A DNA stretch of 43,748 nt from an uncultured Oscillospiraceae bacterium (GCA_905198295.1 CAJKBW010000014.1:1-43748); one strand, 5' to 3'; numbered from the stretch's first letter, positions 16,323 to 24,933 are shown. Numbers and translations are program-made. The notes: generated from the sequence alone by a model not told the origin.

Positions 16323-17663
16323 TCAGCGGCCGAGGCGCTTTTCGAGCGCTTCGCGCTCCGCCTCATAGCCGGGCTTGCCCAGCAGCGCGAACATGTTGCG
16401 CTTGTAGCTTTCCACACCGGGCTGGTCAAACGGGTTGACGCCGAGCATATAACCGGAAACCGCGCAGGCCTTTTCAAAGAAATAAATCAGGTAGCCGAGA
16501 TTTTCCTCGGTGGCCGCCGGAATGCGCACCACCAGGCTCGGCGTGCCGCCGTCGGCATGAGCGAGCACGGTGCCCTCGAACGCCTTGCAGTTGATTTCGG
16601 CCATCGTCCTGCCGGTGAGGAAATTGAGGCCGTCCACATTCTCCGGATCCTCTTCGATGGTCATCTCACGGGGCGCCTGTCCCAGCAGCATCACCGTTTC
16701 AAACAGGATGTTGGCGCCGTCCTGCACGAACTGACCGAGAGAATGCAGATCGGTGGAAAACACCACCGACGCCGGGAACAGCCCCTTGCCGTCCTTGCCC
16801 TCGCTCTCACCATACAGCTGCTTCCACCACTCGGACATCATCGCAAGCTGCGGCTCATAGCTGACCATCAGCTCCACCGCGCGTCCCTTGCGCAGCAGGA
16901 TGCTGCGGGCGGCGGCATAACGGTAGCAGTCATTTTTATGCAGGTCGGGATCGCGCAGTTCCTCGCGCGCCTTCGCCGCGCCGGCCATCAGGGCGTCGAT
17001 ATCGCAGCCGGCCACCGCAATCGGCAGCAGTCCCACCGCCGTCAGCACCGAAAAGCGCCCGCCGACATCATCCGGCACCACAAAGGTCTCGTAGCCCTCG
17101 CGGTCGGCCAGTCCCTTAAGCGTGCCGCGGGCACGGTCGGTGGTCACATAGATGCGCTTCTTGGCTTCTTCCTTCCCCACCGTCTTTTCCAGATAATCCC
17201 GCAGCACCCGGAACGCAATCGCCGGTTCGGTGGTGGTGCCGGATTTGGAAATCACATTGATGGATACACGACGGCCCTCGCACAGCTCGAGCAGCTCGGC
17301 AAGCGCGGTCGAGCTGATGCTGTTGCCCGCAAAATACACATCCGGGGTATCCTTTTTCTTGACGTTATACAGCGGAGATTTCAAAAACTCGATCGCGGCG
17401 CGGGCGCCGAGATATGAGCCGCCGATGCCGATAGCAATAAAGATATCCGTATCCTGCTTAATGCGGGCGGCAGCCGCCTTGATGCGGGCGAATTCCTCTT
17501 TATCGTAGTTTACAGGAAGATCCATCCAGCCCAGAAAATCACTGCCGAAGCCGGAGCCGCTGTGCAGCGTATCGTGCGCGGCGGTCACCTGCTGCTGCAT
17601 TGCATCGAACTCATGGGAGCGGATAAAACCCTCCGCATAACGGGTTTCCAAGGTAACGGACAT
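16323..17663 (-). CDS. pgi: Glucose-6-phosphate isomerase
   Basis: Interconverts glucose-6-phosphate and fructose-6-phosphate in glycolysis, in the cytosol. It has 446 residues, the short bacterial form. Signatures are FIAIGIGGSYLGARAAIEFL near the N-terminus, SKSGTTTEPAIAFRVLRDY (PGI signature 1 region), DDVGGRFSVLTAVGLLP and, near the C-terminus, NPFDQPGVESYKRNMF, which carries the conserved Gln/Lys region. It has its own sigma-A promoter at 17756-17728 and no closely linked glycolytic neighbours. Confidence 0.97.
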   Translation of the reverse strand: MSVTLETRYAEGFIRSHEFDAMQQQVTAAHDTLHSGSGFGSDFLGWMDLPVNYDKEEFARIKAAAARIKQDTDIFIAIGIGGSYLGARAAIEFLKSPLYNVKKKDTPDVYFAGNSISSTALAELLELCEGRRVSINVISKSGTTTEPAIAFRVLRDYLEKTVGKEEAKKRIYVTTDRARGTLKGLADREGYETFVVPDDVGGRFSVLTAVGLLPIAVAGCDIDALMAGAAKAREELRDPDLHKNDCYRYAAARSILLRKGRAVELMVSYEPQLAMMSEWWKQLYGESEGKDGKGLFPASVVFSTDLHSLGQFVQDGANILFETVMLLGQAPREMTIEEDPENVDGLNFLTGRTMAEINCKAFEGTVLAHADGGTPSLVVRIPAATEENLGYLIYFFEKACAVSGYMLGVNPFDQPGVESYKRNMFALLGKPGYEAEREALEKRLGR

Positions 17664-17727
17664 GCTGCTTTTCCTCCTTGCGGGCCGTTCTCAGCCGAAC
17701 GTCCTGCGGTCGATTTTTCTTGTTTTC

Positions 17728-17756
17728 ATTTTACTATATTCTTGCCCGCTTTGCAA
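17728..17756 (-). promoter_or_regulatory. Sigma-A promoter for pgi
   Basis: TTGCAA (17756-17751), 17-nt spacer, TAAAAT (17733-17728) on the minus strand, about 65 nt upstream of the pgi ATG. Confidence 0.78.
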
Positions 17757-17888
17757 CCGGACAAATGTAAATATTCTCGGAATATCCGTTTTTCTGCGGA
17801 CGGAAAAGCCCCGTCGGTGTTTTCACCCGCCTGCCGTGCGGAAATGGGCCGCACCGCCATCCCACAGACCGCACCACGGAAAAGAAAA

Positions 17889-17916
17889 AATCCTTCGTCC
17901 CGTAAGACGAAGGATT
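17889..17916 (-). terminator. Terminator after rpsT
   Basis: AATCCTTCGTC and GACGAAGGATT arms (11 pairs) around a 6-nt loop, followed by a T run on the minus strand. It sits 15 nt past the rpsT stop. Confidence 0.9.
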
Positions 17917-17930
17917 CTGCGTCCAAGACA

Positions 17931-18185
17931 TTACGCATTCGCTTTTTTAGCAAGGGCGGACTTTCTCCTGGCAGCGGTATTCTTGTGCAGGAGTCCCTTT
18001 GCAACAGCCTGGTCAATCTTCTTGATCGCCACACGGACAGCTTCCTGACGATCCTCGGCACCGGTTTCAATAGCCGCGTTGGCCTTTTTGATCTCCGTTT
18101 TCAGAGCCGAGCGCTGCGCCTTATTCCGTTCGGTTTTCACCGCGATGACCTTCACACGCTTTTTGGCGGATTTAATGTTGGGCAT
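17931..18185 (-). CDS. rpsT: 30S ribosomal protein S20
   Basis: Ribosomal protein of 84 residues binding 16S rRNA. It starts PNIKSAKKRVKVIAVKTERN after the start Met and is Lys/Arg/Ala-rich throughout, with the conserved tail LLHKNTAARRKSALAKKANA. The ATG at 18185 has GGAGGTG upstream. It is monocistronic with its own promoter and terminator, and divergent from gpr, the same arrangement as in Bacillus subtilis. Confidence 0.97.
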   Translation of the reverse strand: MPNIKSAKKRVKVIAVKTERNKAQRSALKTEIKKANAAIETGAEDRQEAVRVAIKKIDQAVAKGLLHKNTAARRKSALAKKANA

Positions 18186-18291
18186 GGTCACACCTCCTCT
18201 GCTAATAAACATCTGATCGCCCCGGCAAATCACGTCCCGCCGCCGGCGGGTTTGTCCGGACGTGCCTGAGGACGAAAATTGCGCACAAACA

Positions 18292-18320
18292 ATATTATCA
18301 TCTTTCCCGCGTAAAAGCAA
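18292..18320 (-). promoter_or_regulatory. Sigma-A promoter for rpsT
   Basis: TTGCTT (18320-18315), 17-nt spacer, TAATAT (18297-18292) on the minus strand, about 105 nt upstream of the ATG. The long leader could carry S20 feedback control, but no specific structure was identified. Confidence 0.7.
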
Positions 18321-18332
18321 CTGTTTTTTTCA

Positions 18333-18361
18333 GAATACCCGGCTTTTTTTCGCGGATACTA
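18333..18361 (+). promoter_or_regulatory. Forespore sigma-G-like promoter for gpr
   Basis: GAATA (18333-18337), 17-nt spacer, GATACTA (18355-18361). This matches the sigma-G/sigma-F type -35 (GHATR) and sigma-G -10 (CATACTA) with one change, and fits forespore expression of the germination protease. It lies about 60 nt upstream of the gpr ATG. Assignment is by sequence only. Confidence 0.55.
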
Positions 18362-18420
18362 AAAAGAAGGGCATTTTTCCTTTGCTTTCCCGGCAAATAA
18401 ACCGTAAAAGGAGCGACGTT

Positions 18421-19320
18421 ATGCACAGACAAGCAGCACAGGCCGGCGAAATTGCCGGTACCGACCGGTCGATCCGCACCGACCTGGCCATGGAGGCGGC
18501 AGAAGCCGCCGTATTGACAGCGGAGGATATCGAGAAAAAGGACGTGACCCGCGGCGGCGTACACATAACCGATATCACCGTGAAAAGCGAGAGGGGTGAA
18601 CGCGAACTCGGCCACAACCGGGGCCGCTACGTCACCGCCGAGGTGCCTCCGCTGTCGGACGATGACCGAAGTCTGGAGGAATATGCGGTAATCATCGGGG
18701 AATACATCGCCTCACTGCTGCCCAAAACCGGCACTGTACTGGTGGCGGGGCTGGGCAACATTCATGTCACTCCGGATGCACTCGGACCACAGGCGGCAGA
18801 TATGGTACTGGCCACCCGGCATATCGGCGGCGAATTCGCCCGCAGCACCGGGCTGGACGATCTGCGTCCGGTGGCGGTGCTCACCCCGGGTGTACTCGGT
18901 CAGACCGGCATCGAAAGCGGCGAGGTGGTACGCGGCGTATGCCAGGCGGTCAGCCCGGCAGCAGTAATCGCGATCGATGCCCTCGCCGCCCGCAGCCTGA
19001 CCAGGCTTGGCTGCACCGTGCAGCTGGCAGATACCGGAATCGCGCCGGGCTCCGGCATCGGCAATAACCGCCGCCGGCTCGATCGGGAGCTGCTTGGGAT
19101 GCCGGTGATCGCCGTAGGGGTTCCCACAGTGGTGGACGCCCGCACACTGGTGGCCGAACTTACCGGGCAGGAGGCGGACGAGGAAGGTGCCTCGATGATC
19201 GTCACCCCGCGGGAAATTGATCTTGTGATCGACCGGGCCTCGCGGCTGGTGGCCATGGCAATCAACAGCGCGCTGCAGCCTTCCTATTCCCCGCTCGAAC
19301 TGATTTCCATTGCCGTGTAA
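18421..19320 (+). CDS. gpr: Germination protease GPR
   Basis: Spore-specific aspartic-type endopeptidase that degrades small acid-soluble spore proteins during germination, 299 residues. It is made as a zymogen. The N-terminal RTDLAMEAAE stretch resembles the self-cleavage site and the SASP recognition sequence. Conserved blocks are LVAGLGNIHVTPDALGPQA, VAVLTPGVLGQTGIES, AAVIAIDALAARSLTRLG and QLADTGIAPGSGIGNNR. The ATG at 18421 has AAAGGAG 7 nt upstream. A sigma-G-like promoter and the adjacent spoIIP match the B. subtilis gene order. Confidence 0.95.
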   Translation: MHRQAAQAGEIAGTDRSIRTDLAMEAAEAAVLTAEDIEKKDVTRGGVHITDITVKSERGERELGHNRGRYVTAEVPPLSDDDRSLEEYAVIIGEYIASLLPKTGTVLVAGLGNIHVTPDALGPQAADMVLATRHIGGEFARSTGLDDLRPVAVLTPGVLGQTGIESGEVVRGVCQAVSPAAVIAIDALAARSLTRLGCTVQLADTGIAPGSGIGNNRRRLDRELLGMPVIAVGVPTVVDARTLVAELTGQEADEEGASMIVTPREIDLVIDRASRLVAMAINSALQPSYSPLELISIAV

Positions 19321-19367
19321 TTTTCACACATACCCCCTGCGCTGTCCGCATACAGTGGGTAGTGGTG

Positions 19368-20501
19368 ATGCTTATGCGGAAAGACCGAAAAACAACGGCG
19401 CAGAAGAAACATGCTCTGCGCATGGCGATAGGCATACTCACGGCGTCGAGCTGCCTGACGGCGGCGCTGATTGCCGTGCCCGGCGACACCTGGCTGTCGA
19501 TGGGGCGCTCGCTCGCGATGCTTTCGGCGGGCATGCAGCAGCCAGAGGGCGGTGCGGTGGCGCTCAGCGAACGGTTTGAGCATCGGCACGCCGGCGGTTC
19601 CACCACTGCGCCCGGCCATTCCGGAACCACCGGCAGCACAGCCGGCGGCAGCGGAGAACAAAACCTGCCCGCGGATGAAACCACGGCGACGCGGCCTATT
19701 CCTCCGCGGGCCGGCGACGGCGGCGATATCGTGGAGCAGATGCTGACCATCGGCTCCAGCTTCGTGGAAGGGGTGGCGATCAAAAACATCAGCGGGGTAT
19801 CCATCGACGTGGCCGAACAGCTCGGCATTGCCCCGGATCTCGGACTCACCGACACCAGCGAACCGCAGGTGCTGATCGTGCATACACATACCACTGAGGG
19901 ATATATGGGGTACGATGCCGGCTACTATAACGCGGACGACATTACCCGCACGACCGACATGCAGTACAACGTCGCGGCGGTCGGAGAAGCCATTGCCAGC
20001 CGGCTGCGGGCGGCCGGCATCGGGGTCATTCACGACACCACAATCCACGACTCCCCCTATACCGGTGCTTACGACCGATCGGCGGCGACGGTACAGAAGA
20101 ATCTGGAGCAGCATCCCACCATCCGGGTGGTGCTGGACATCCACCGCGACGCGATCAACAGCAACGCCACCACCAAGGTTAAGCCCACAGTCACCATCAA
20201 TGGCCGGAAAGCGGCGCAGATGATGATCATCACAGGTGCCGTAAGCACCGAAGCGCTGCCGCATCCCAACTGGAGGGAAAACCTGCGGCTTGCCCTGCGG
20301 CTTCAGCAGTTGGGAAATACCACCTATGAAGGACTGATGCGGCCAATGACGGTCGGCACAGCGCGCTACAACGCCCACCTAACCAACGGCTCCATGCTCA
20401 TCGAGGTCGGCACCGAAGCCAACACCCTCGACGAAGCCAAGTATTCGGGCCAGCTGCTCGGCGAACTGCTGGGCAAGGTGCTGAACAGCCTGAAGACCTG
20501 A
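19368..20501 (+). CDS. spoIIP: Stage II sporulation protein P (SpoIIP)
   Basis: Peptidoglycan amidase/endopeptidase of the DMP engulfment machine, 377 residues. An N-terminal TM helix lies at about 17-37, followed by a low-complexity Gly/Ser/Thr/Pro linker (about 75-115) and the SpoIIP catalytic domain with the zinc-site motifs VLIVHTHTTEGY and LDIHRDAI, plus GTEANTLDEAKYSG near the end. It acts at the mother-cell engulfing membrane with SpoIID and SpoIIM. Its partner spoIID is in this window at 22.2 kb. The start is uncertain: GTG at 19362/19365, ATG at 19368 or ATG at 19374. It lies 47 nt after gpr, likely one operon. Confidence 0.93.
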   Translation: MLMRKDRKTTAQKKHALRMAIGILTASSCLTAALIAVPGDTWLSMGRSLAMLSAGMQQPEGGAVALSERFEHRHAGGSTTAPGHSGTTGSTAGGSGEQNLPADETTATRPIPPRAGDGGDIVEQMLTIGSSFVEGVAIKNISGVSIDVAEQLGIAPDLGLTDTSEPQVLIVHTHTTEGYMGYDAGYYNADDITRTTDMQYNVAAVGEAIASRLRAAGIGVIHDTTIHDSPYTGAYDRSAATVQKNLEQHPTIRVVLDIHRDAINSNATTKVKPTVTINGRKAAQMMIITGAVSTEALPHPNWRENLRLALRLQQLGNTTYEGLMRPMTVGTARYNAHLTNGSMLIEVGTEANTLDEAKYSGQLLGELLGKVLNSLKT

Positions 20502-20527
20502 AAGCGGCCCGGCTATCGGGAATAAAT

Positions 20528-20589
20528 ACGCCCTTTCCGGCACATACTGCCTGTGAAGAAACCGGCTGTATGTCGATCGGAAAGGGCGT
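20528..20589 (+). promoter_or_regulatory. Long hairpin sequestering the RBS of the next gene
   Basis: ACGCCCTTTCCG (20528-20539) is the exact reverse complement of CGGAAAGGGCGT (20578-20589), and inside it ACATAC (20542-20547) pairs with GTATGT (20568-20573). The 3' arm contains GGAAAGGG, the ribosome-binding site of the ORF starting at 20595. It could be both the spoIIP 3' hairpin and a translational lock. Confidence 0.65.
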
Positions 20590-20594
20590 TTCGC

Positions 20595-20942
20595 ATGAAA
20601 AAGAAAAAAAGCCATATCCGCCTGCGGGCGTTCTGCTCTGCCTTTATGCTCACCTGCTGTCTGCTGCTGCTGGGCACCGGTTTCTTGATTGCGGATTACA
20701 ACACCCGCCGGATGTCGTTCGGCGACGACGAACTGCGTATCGGCGGCGTGTTTCTGGATATGCTCCCCGAGGAAACCGACGACGCCATGCAGCTGTGGTC
20801 AGGGCGGCTGTGGACCGCAATTCCGGCGCGATGGCGCGCCTTTCTCTGGATGACCGAGGCTGAGCGTGCAGCCGCCGATCCGTTGATCGAACAATGGGAA
20901 GAACAGCAGGCTGCCGGCGTACCACCGGACGGACAGCAATAG
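20595..20942 (+). CDS. Small single-pass membrane protein, unknown
   Basis: A 115-residue protein with a basic start (KKKKSHIRLR), one hydrophobic helix at about 13-35 (AFMLTCCLLLLGTGFLIAD) and an external domain with a Trp-rich stretch (LWSGRLWTAIPARWRAFLW). I do not recognise a family. It follows spoIIP by 93 nt on the same strand and ends in a strong terminator, so it may belong to the sporulation operon. The ATG at 20595 has GGAAAGGG 7 nt upstream, buried in the hairpin just before it. Confidence 0.7.
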   Translation: MKKKKSHIRLRAFCSAFMLTCCLLLLGTGFLIADYNTRRMSFGDDELRIGGVFLDMLPEETDDAMQLWSGRLWTAIPARWRAFLWMTEAERAAADPLIEQWEEQQAAGVPPDGQQ

Positions 20943-20949
20943 CACGGCA

Positions 20950-20986
20950 AAAAGGCCGCGGCGGGAATTGCCCGCCGCGGCCTTTT
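20950..20986. terminator. Bidirectional terminator
   Basis: AAAAGGCCGCGGCGGG and CCCGCCGCGGCCTTTT arms (16 pairs) around AATTG. It separates the convergent spoIIP operon (plus) and the Cmk-like gene (minus). Confidence 0.93.
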
Positions 20987-20992
20987 GGGTGT

Positions 20993-21613
20993 TCAGCGCT
21001 TCCAGTTATCCATAAACCGGTCGATCAGCTCGACCGTCCCGTCAATACCATTGATGCTCGAATCCACACAAAGATGATAAGAAGTGGCCGCACCCCATTT
21101 TTTGTCGGAATAAAAATTGTGGTAATTGGCACGGCGCTTGTCGGTTTTGGACAGCGCCACCTCCGCATCGCGGCGGGACAGCCCGTACAGTGTGCATACC
21201 CGCTGAATGCGCACCTCCTCCGGCGCATGGATGAATACGCTCAGCCGGCGCGGGTCATCCGCAAGTGCGTAATCCGCACAGCGGCCGACAATCACGCAGG
21301 GTCCCTGCCGCACAGCCTTCTTGATCGCATCAAACTGCGCAAGGAACACCTGATGGTGCAGCGGCACATTCGCATAGACGCCCCCGGCGCCAAGAGCGGA
21401 CGCACTCATGGAAAGCGAATACAGCAGGCTGCTCGCAGGCGTCTCGTCGTAATGTTCGAAAATATCCTCACTCATGCCGCTTTCCTTTGCGGCGAGGGTG
21501 AGCAGCTCCTTATCGTAATACGCCATGCCGCGTTTTTCCGCAATCTTCCGGCCGATTTCCCGGCCGCCGCTGCCGTACTGCCGCCCGATGGTCAAAATGA
21601 TATCCCCTGCCAT
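20993..21613 (-). CDS. Cytidylate kinase-like family protein
   Basis: A 206-residue P-loop kinase of the cytidylate_kin2 type, common in Clostridia and distinct from classical Cmk. The P-loop is ILTIGRQYGSGGREIGRKIA, a variant Walker A with the conserved RxYGSGG. Later blocks are AYYDKELLTLAAKESGM, CVIVGRCADYAL and the lid-like RRDAEVALSKTDKRRANYHN. The nucleotide substrate is not established for this subfamily. The ATG at 21613 has AAAGGAG upstream at slightly long spacing. The longer frame is not supported. It lies about 97 nt after the EutP-like gene on the same strand. Confidence 0.88.
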   Translation of the reverse strand: MAGDIILTIGRQYGSGGREIGRKIAEKRGMAYYDKELLTLAAKESGMSEDIFEHYDETPASSLLYSLSMSASALGAGGVYANVPLHHQVFLAQFDAIKKAVRQGPCVIVGRCADYALADDPRRLSVFIHAPEEVRIQRVCTLYGLSRRDAEVALSKTDKRRANYHNFYSDKKWGAATSYHLCVDSSINGIDGTVELIDRFMDNWKR

Positions 21614-21710
21614 AAAAAATCCGCTCCTTTCTTCTGCACCGGGAAAGCGGTCCGCCTGCCGGCGGTGTAAGTTTTCCCGCAAAATGTAGTGTTCACGCCG
21701 TCCGGCGGGA

Positions 21711-22169
21711 TTATTCCGCCGGCAGTGCACAGGGATCGTCGTCCGATTCACGCAGGTGGTTGAGCACCTCCGCCAGCCCTTCGCCGGTGCGGGAGCTGAC
21801 CCGGTATACCGTTTGACAGCCCGCCAGCCGCAGCCAGCGCTCAGCCTGATCCGGATCAGCGTTCGGCCGGTCGATCTGGGTGACGATGCCGATCACCTCG
21901 CGGTTTGCAGACGCGGTCACGCAGGGCGGATACAGCGAATACGGCTCCGCCGCACTCAGCAGCAGTCCTACCACATCCGCTTCATACGAATACACCGCAA
22001 GCGCGCCGCCAAGCTGCTTGGTTTCCGCGTATTCCCCCGGCGTATCGATCAGCACGCTGCCGTAATAGACCGCCTGCGTTTTGTGATACACAAGTTTTTT
22101 GCCCAGCAGCGCCTGCGTCAGCGTGGTTTTCCCACATCCCGTGCGCCCGATCAGAATCAGCTTTTTCAT
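21711..22169 (-). CDS. EutP/PduV-like small P-loop GTPase
   Basis: A 152-residue Ras-like P-loop protein of the EutP/PduV family. G1 is LILIGRTGCGKTTLTQALL, the G3 region is VLIDTPGEYAE, and TQIDRP resembles the specificity region. A C-terminal SSRTGEGLAEVLNHL follows. EutP is normally part of ethanolamine utilisation operons, but no eut or pdu gene is near, so this is a solitary paralogue of unknown role. A start at 22184 (five residues longer, GAGG at 6 nt) is also possible. The chosen ATG gives a typical family length. Confidence 0.8.
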   Translation of the reverse strand: MKKLILIGRTGCGKTTLTQALLGKKLVYHKTQAVYYGSVLIDTPGEYAETKQLGGALAVYSYEADVVGLLLSAAEPYSLYPPCVTASANREVIGIVTQIDRPNADPDQAERWLRLAGCQTVYRVSSRTGEGLAEVLNHLRESDDDPCALPAE

Positions 22170-22244
22170 GCCGGTGTGCCCCATCCTTTGCCTCGGTTTC
22201 CCTGCTTTCAGTTTACACCCGTCCGGCCGGGCTGTCAAACGAAA

Positions 22245-23258
22245 TCAGGAAAGAACCACCCCTGTATAGTAATAGTGGAGGATTTCCTCATAGCTGGACC
22301 CCTGTCGCGCCAGATAATCGGCGCCGTACTGGCTCATGCCCACCCCATGGCCATAGCCCTGGACGGTGAAAAGAAAGCCGTTCTCCCGCCACGCCACGGT
22401 AAAGCAGGCGGAGCGCAGCCCCAGTGCTTCCCGCACCTGCTGTCCGGTCACGCTGACGCCGCCTATCGTCAGTGCTGTCACCGTCCCGGCCGCTGTACGC
22501 TCCGGTTCGCCGGCGATCCACCCTGACGGCTCCCCGCTAAGATCCATCCCTTCGGCAATCCCCTCCATAGCCGTGGAAAACTGTTCTGCGGTAAACGACG
22601 CCTCGGAGGAATACTGCGGAGACAGCTTATCCCCGGGGCTTGGCACCGACTGCAGGTAGGGATAATCCACACTCCACACCGGCACGCCGGTTTCGGTCGT
22701 ACCACTGCTGATGGCATGGTAGGCGGCGTAAATCAGTTCCCCGTCATAGGTGAGCGTTTTCCCCATCACCTCGTCTACCGCATCGCAGATTTTATTATAA
22801 TAGGTGTCAAAATTGTCTCCCCAGCGTTCCCGCAGACCTTCCTCCGTATACGTTTCGGGAAAGGTCGCGGGCACATCGGCAAAATCGGCCCCCTTGAGCG
22901 CCTCCTCCGGTTCTTCCCGCGCCCTGGCCCGCTTGGCAGAATAATAGGTATAAGAGGCTACCGCCTGTGCTTTGAGTGCTTCGGTATGGTAAGAGGCCGG
23001 CATTTCGGAAGCGACGGTACCGATGACAAATTCGCGTTCCTCCATTTCGACCACCTCGCCGGTGGCTGTATTCAGAATCTTAAAGGTAGAAGCCTCCTCC
23101 GGTGCCGAACTGGCATCCGACGCAGCGCTCCCGGGGGCAGACGGCGGTTTTGATGTGCCGGGGCCGGGCTTGTCCCCGTCCCGGCCGCCCAGTGCCGGCA
23201 GCGGCACGAGCAGCAGCAGCGTAAATACGATCAGCACCAGCACCAAATAGCGTTTCAT
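22245..23258 (-). CDS. spoIID: Stage II sporulation protein D (SpoIID)
   Basis: Lytic transglycosylase of the engulfment complex with SpoIIP and SpoIIM, 337 residues. An N-terminal signal anchor lies at about 3-22 (YLVLVLIVFTLLLLVPLPAL), followed by a Pro/Ser/Gly-rich linker and the SpoIID domain with FVIGTVASEMPASYHTEALK (containing the catalytic Glu), KAQAVASYTYYSA, YAAYHAISSGTTE and the terminal GYGHGVGMSQYGADYLA. The ATG at 23258 is chosen because AAAGGATGA lies about 8 nt upstream. An ATG at 23270 lies on top of that site. It is followed by the EutP-like gene 75 nt later. Confidence 0.93.
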   Translation of the reverse strand: MKRYLVLVLIVFTLLLLVPLPALGGRDGDKPGPGTSKPPSAPGSAASDASSAPEEASTFKILNTATGEVVEMEEREFVIGTVASEMPASYHTEALKAQAVASYTYYSAKRARAREEPEEALKGADFADVPATFPETYTEEGLRERWGDNFDTYYNKICDAVDEVMGKTLTYDGELIYAAYHAISSGTTETGVPVWSVDYPYLQSVPSPGDKLSPQYSSEASFTAEQFSTAMEGIAEGMDLSGEPSGWIAGEPERTAAGTVTALTIGGVSVTGQQVREALGLRSACFTVAWRENGFLFTVQGYGHGVGMSQYGADYLARQGSSYEEILHYYYTGVVLS

Positions 23259-23490
23259 TCCTCGCGTCATCCTTTCCTGATTGCCGCAGTCCTTTTTCAT
23301 TGTCCCGCACCGCCTCAGCCGGATCCCCGTCCGTCTTCCTGGACGAACAAAAATGATGGTTCTTCCCGGCTGTAAGCCGTCCTTGTCCGTATTTTTCGGA
23401 TAATGCACCATATCCCGACACAAAAATGAAAGATGCAAAATTGAAAATTGCATTTTCAAAAAAGATTCCGGGATTATTTTACCGCATTTC
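23259..23490. other. Divergent intergenic region spoIID/citrate synthase
   Basis: About 230 nt without a gene. On the plus side it leads into the citrate synthase promoter at 23491. On the minus side I found no convincing sigma-E promoter for spoIID, although several AT-rich ATA motifs are present. Confidence 0.6.
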
Positions 23491-23519
23491 TTGACTTTTT
23501 GCATGCGGGGGTCTATAAT
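23491..23519 (+). promoter_or_regulatory. Sigma-A promoter for citrate synthase
   Basis: TTGACT (23491-23496), 17-nt spacer, TATAAT (23514-23519), about 50 nt upstream of the ATG. Confidence 0.9.
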
Positions 23520-23568
23520 TAATTCTTAATAGTCCCACAGAGCCTATTCACAGAGAGGAAGAGCATCC

Positions 23569-24933
23569 ATGGACCGGACAGGGCGGCATATTTCCAACGA
23601 TACATTGACAGCTTTATGCGATGAGTTCCAAAAAAATAACCAGATTGACCCGCAAAAATTTGAAAAGTACGACGTCAAGCGCGGCCTGCGCAATGCGGAC
23701 GGCAGCGGCGTGATGGCGGGACTTACCCTGATCTGCAACGTGCACGGCTATGTGCTCAATGAAGGTGAGCGCGCACCGGTGGAGGGACGGCTGACCTACC
23801 GTGGATACGATATCAACGAGCTGGTGGAAGGCTGTACCGCGGAACAGCGTTTCGGATTCGAGGAGATCGCCTGGCTGCTGCTGTTCGGCAAGCTGCCGAC
23901 CCGCACGCAGCTGGAAAAATTCCGGGAACTGCTTTCCGGCTATCGGGAGCTGCCCGAATTTTTTGCCGAGGATATGATCATCAAGGCGCCGTCGCCGAAC
24001 ATCATGAACAAACTCGCCCGTTCGGTGCTGGCACTGTATTCCTATGATGACATACCGGATGACCTGTCGATGGAGAACGTGCTGCGTCAGTCGATTGAAC
24101 TGATCGCCCGCATGCCTACCATCATGGCGTATGCTTATCAGGTCAAGCGGCACCATTACGACCGGGAAAGCATGGTGGTGCATCCGCTGGTGGAGGGGCT
24201 GTCGACCTCGGAGACGATCCTGCGTACTATCCGTGCGGACACCAACTATACCGAGGATGAGGCGCGGCTGCTGGATCTGTGCCTGATGCTACACGCGGAA
24301 CACGGCGGCGGCAACAATTCGACCTTTGCCGCCCGGGTTCTTTCCTCTTCCGGTACCGATACCTATTCGGCTATGGGCGCTGCCATCGGCGCGCTCAAAG
24401 GTCCCCGCCACGGCGGTGCGAATATCAAGGTCATGCAGATGCTCGACTGCATCAAGGCCGGTGTAAAGGATTGGGGCAACGACGAGGAAATCCGCCGCTT
24501 CCTGATTCGGCTTGTCAACAAGCAGGAGGGCGACCGCAGCGGACTGATCTACGGCATGGGGCACGCAGTATATACCCTTTCGGATCCCCGCGCGGTCATC
24601 CTGAAAAAATACGCGGTGAAGCTGGCCCAGGAAAAAGGCTATGGCGATGAATTCCGGCTGCTCGAAGCTGTGGAACGCCTCACCCCCGGCGTGATGGCCG
24701 AGGTCAAGGGCGCCTCCAAGGTTATGTGCGCCAATGTGGATATGTACTCCGGCCTGGTCTATCGTTCGCTGGGCATCCACCCCGACCTGTTCACCCCGCT
24801 GTTTGCCGTCGCGCGCATGCCCGGCTGGTGTGCGCACCGCATTGAGGAAATCCTCACCGGCGGGCGGATCATCCGGCCCGCGTACAAAGCTGTTGCTCAT
24901 GCGCAGTCCTACATCCCGCTTAACGAACGCTGA
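23569..24933 (+). CDS. Citrate synthase
   Basis: Condenses acetyl-CoA and oxaloacetate to citrate, 454 residues. It is the variant with an N-terminal extension found in Clostridia. Signatures are the VEGRLTYRGYDINELVEG N-terminal motif, LHAEHGGGNNSTFAARVLSS with the catalytic His region, GALKGPRHGGAN and the second His region GMGHAVYTLSDPRA, then ARMPGWCAHRIEEIL. The ATG has GAGAGGAAG upstream and an excellent promoter. Methylcitrate synthase activity cannot be excluded. A membrane protein gene follows after 37 nt. No other TCA genes are in the window, so it probably supplies glutamate precursors, which is inference. Confidence 0.95.
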   Translation: MDRTGRHISNDTLTALCDEFQKNNQIDPQKFEKYDVKRGLRNADGSGVMAGLTLICNVHGYVLNEGERAPVEGRLTYRGYDINELVEGCTAEQRFGFEEIAWLLLFGKLPTRTQLEKFRELLSGYRELPEFFAEDMIIKAPSPNIMNKLARSVLALYSYDDIPDDLSMENVLRQSIELIARMPTIMAYAYQVKRHHYDRESMVVHPLVEGLSTSETILRTIRADTNYTEDEARLLDLCLMLHAEHGGGNNSTFAARVLSSSGTDTYSAMGAAIGALKGPRHGGANIKVMQMLDCIKAGVKDWGNDEEIRRFLIRLVNKQEGDRSGLIYGMGHAVYTLSDPRAVILKKYAVKLAQEKGYGDEFRLLEAVERLTPGVMAEVKGASKVMCANVDMYSGLVYRSLGIHPDLFTPLFAVARMPGWCAHRIEEILTGGRIIRPAYKAVAHAQSYIPLNER

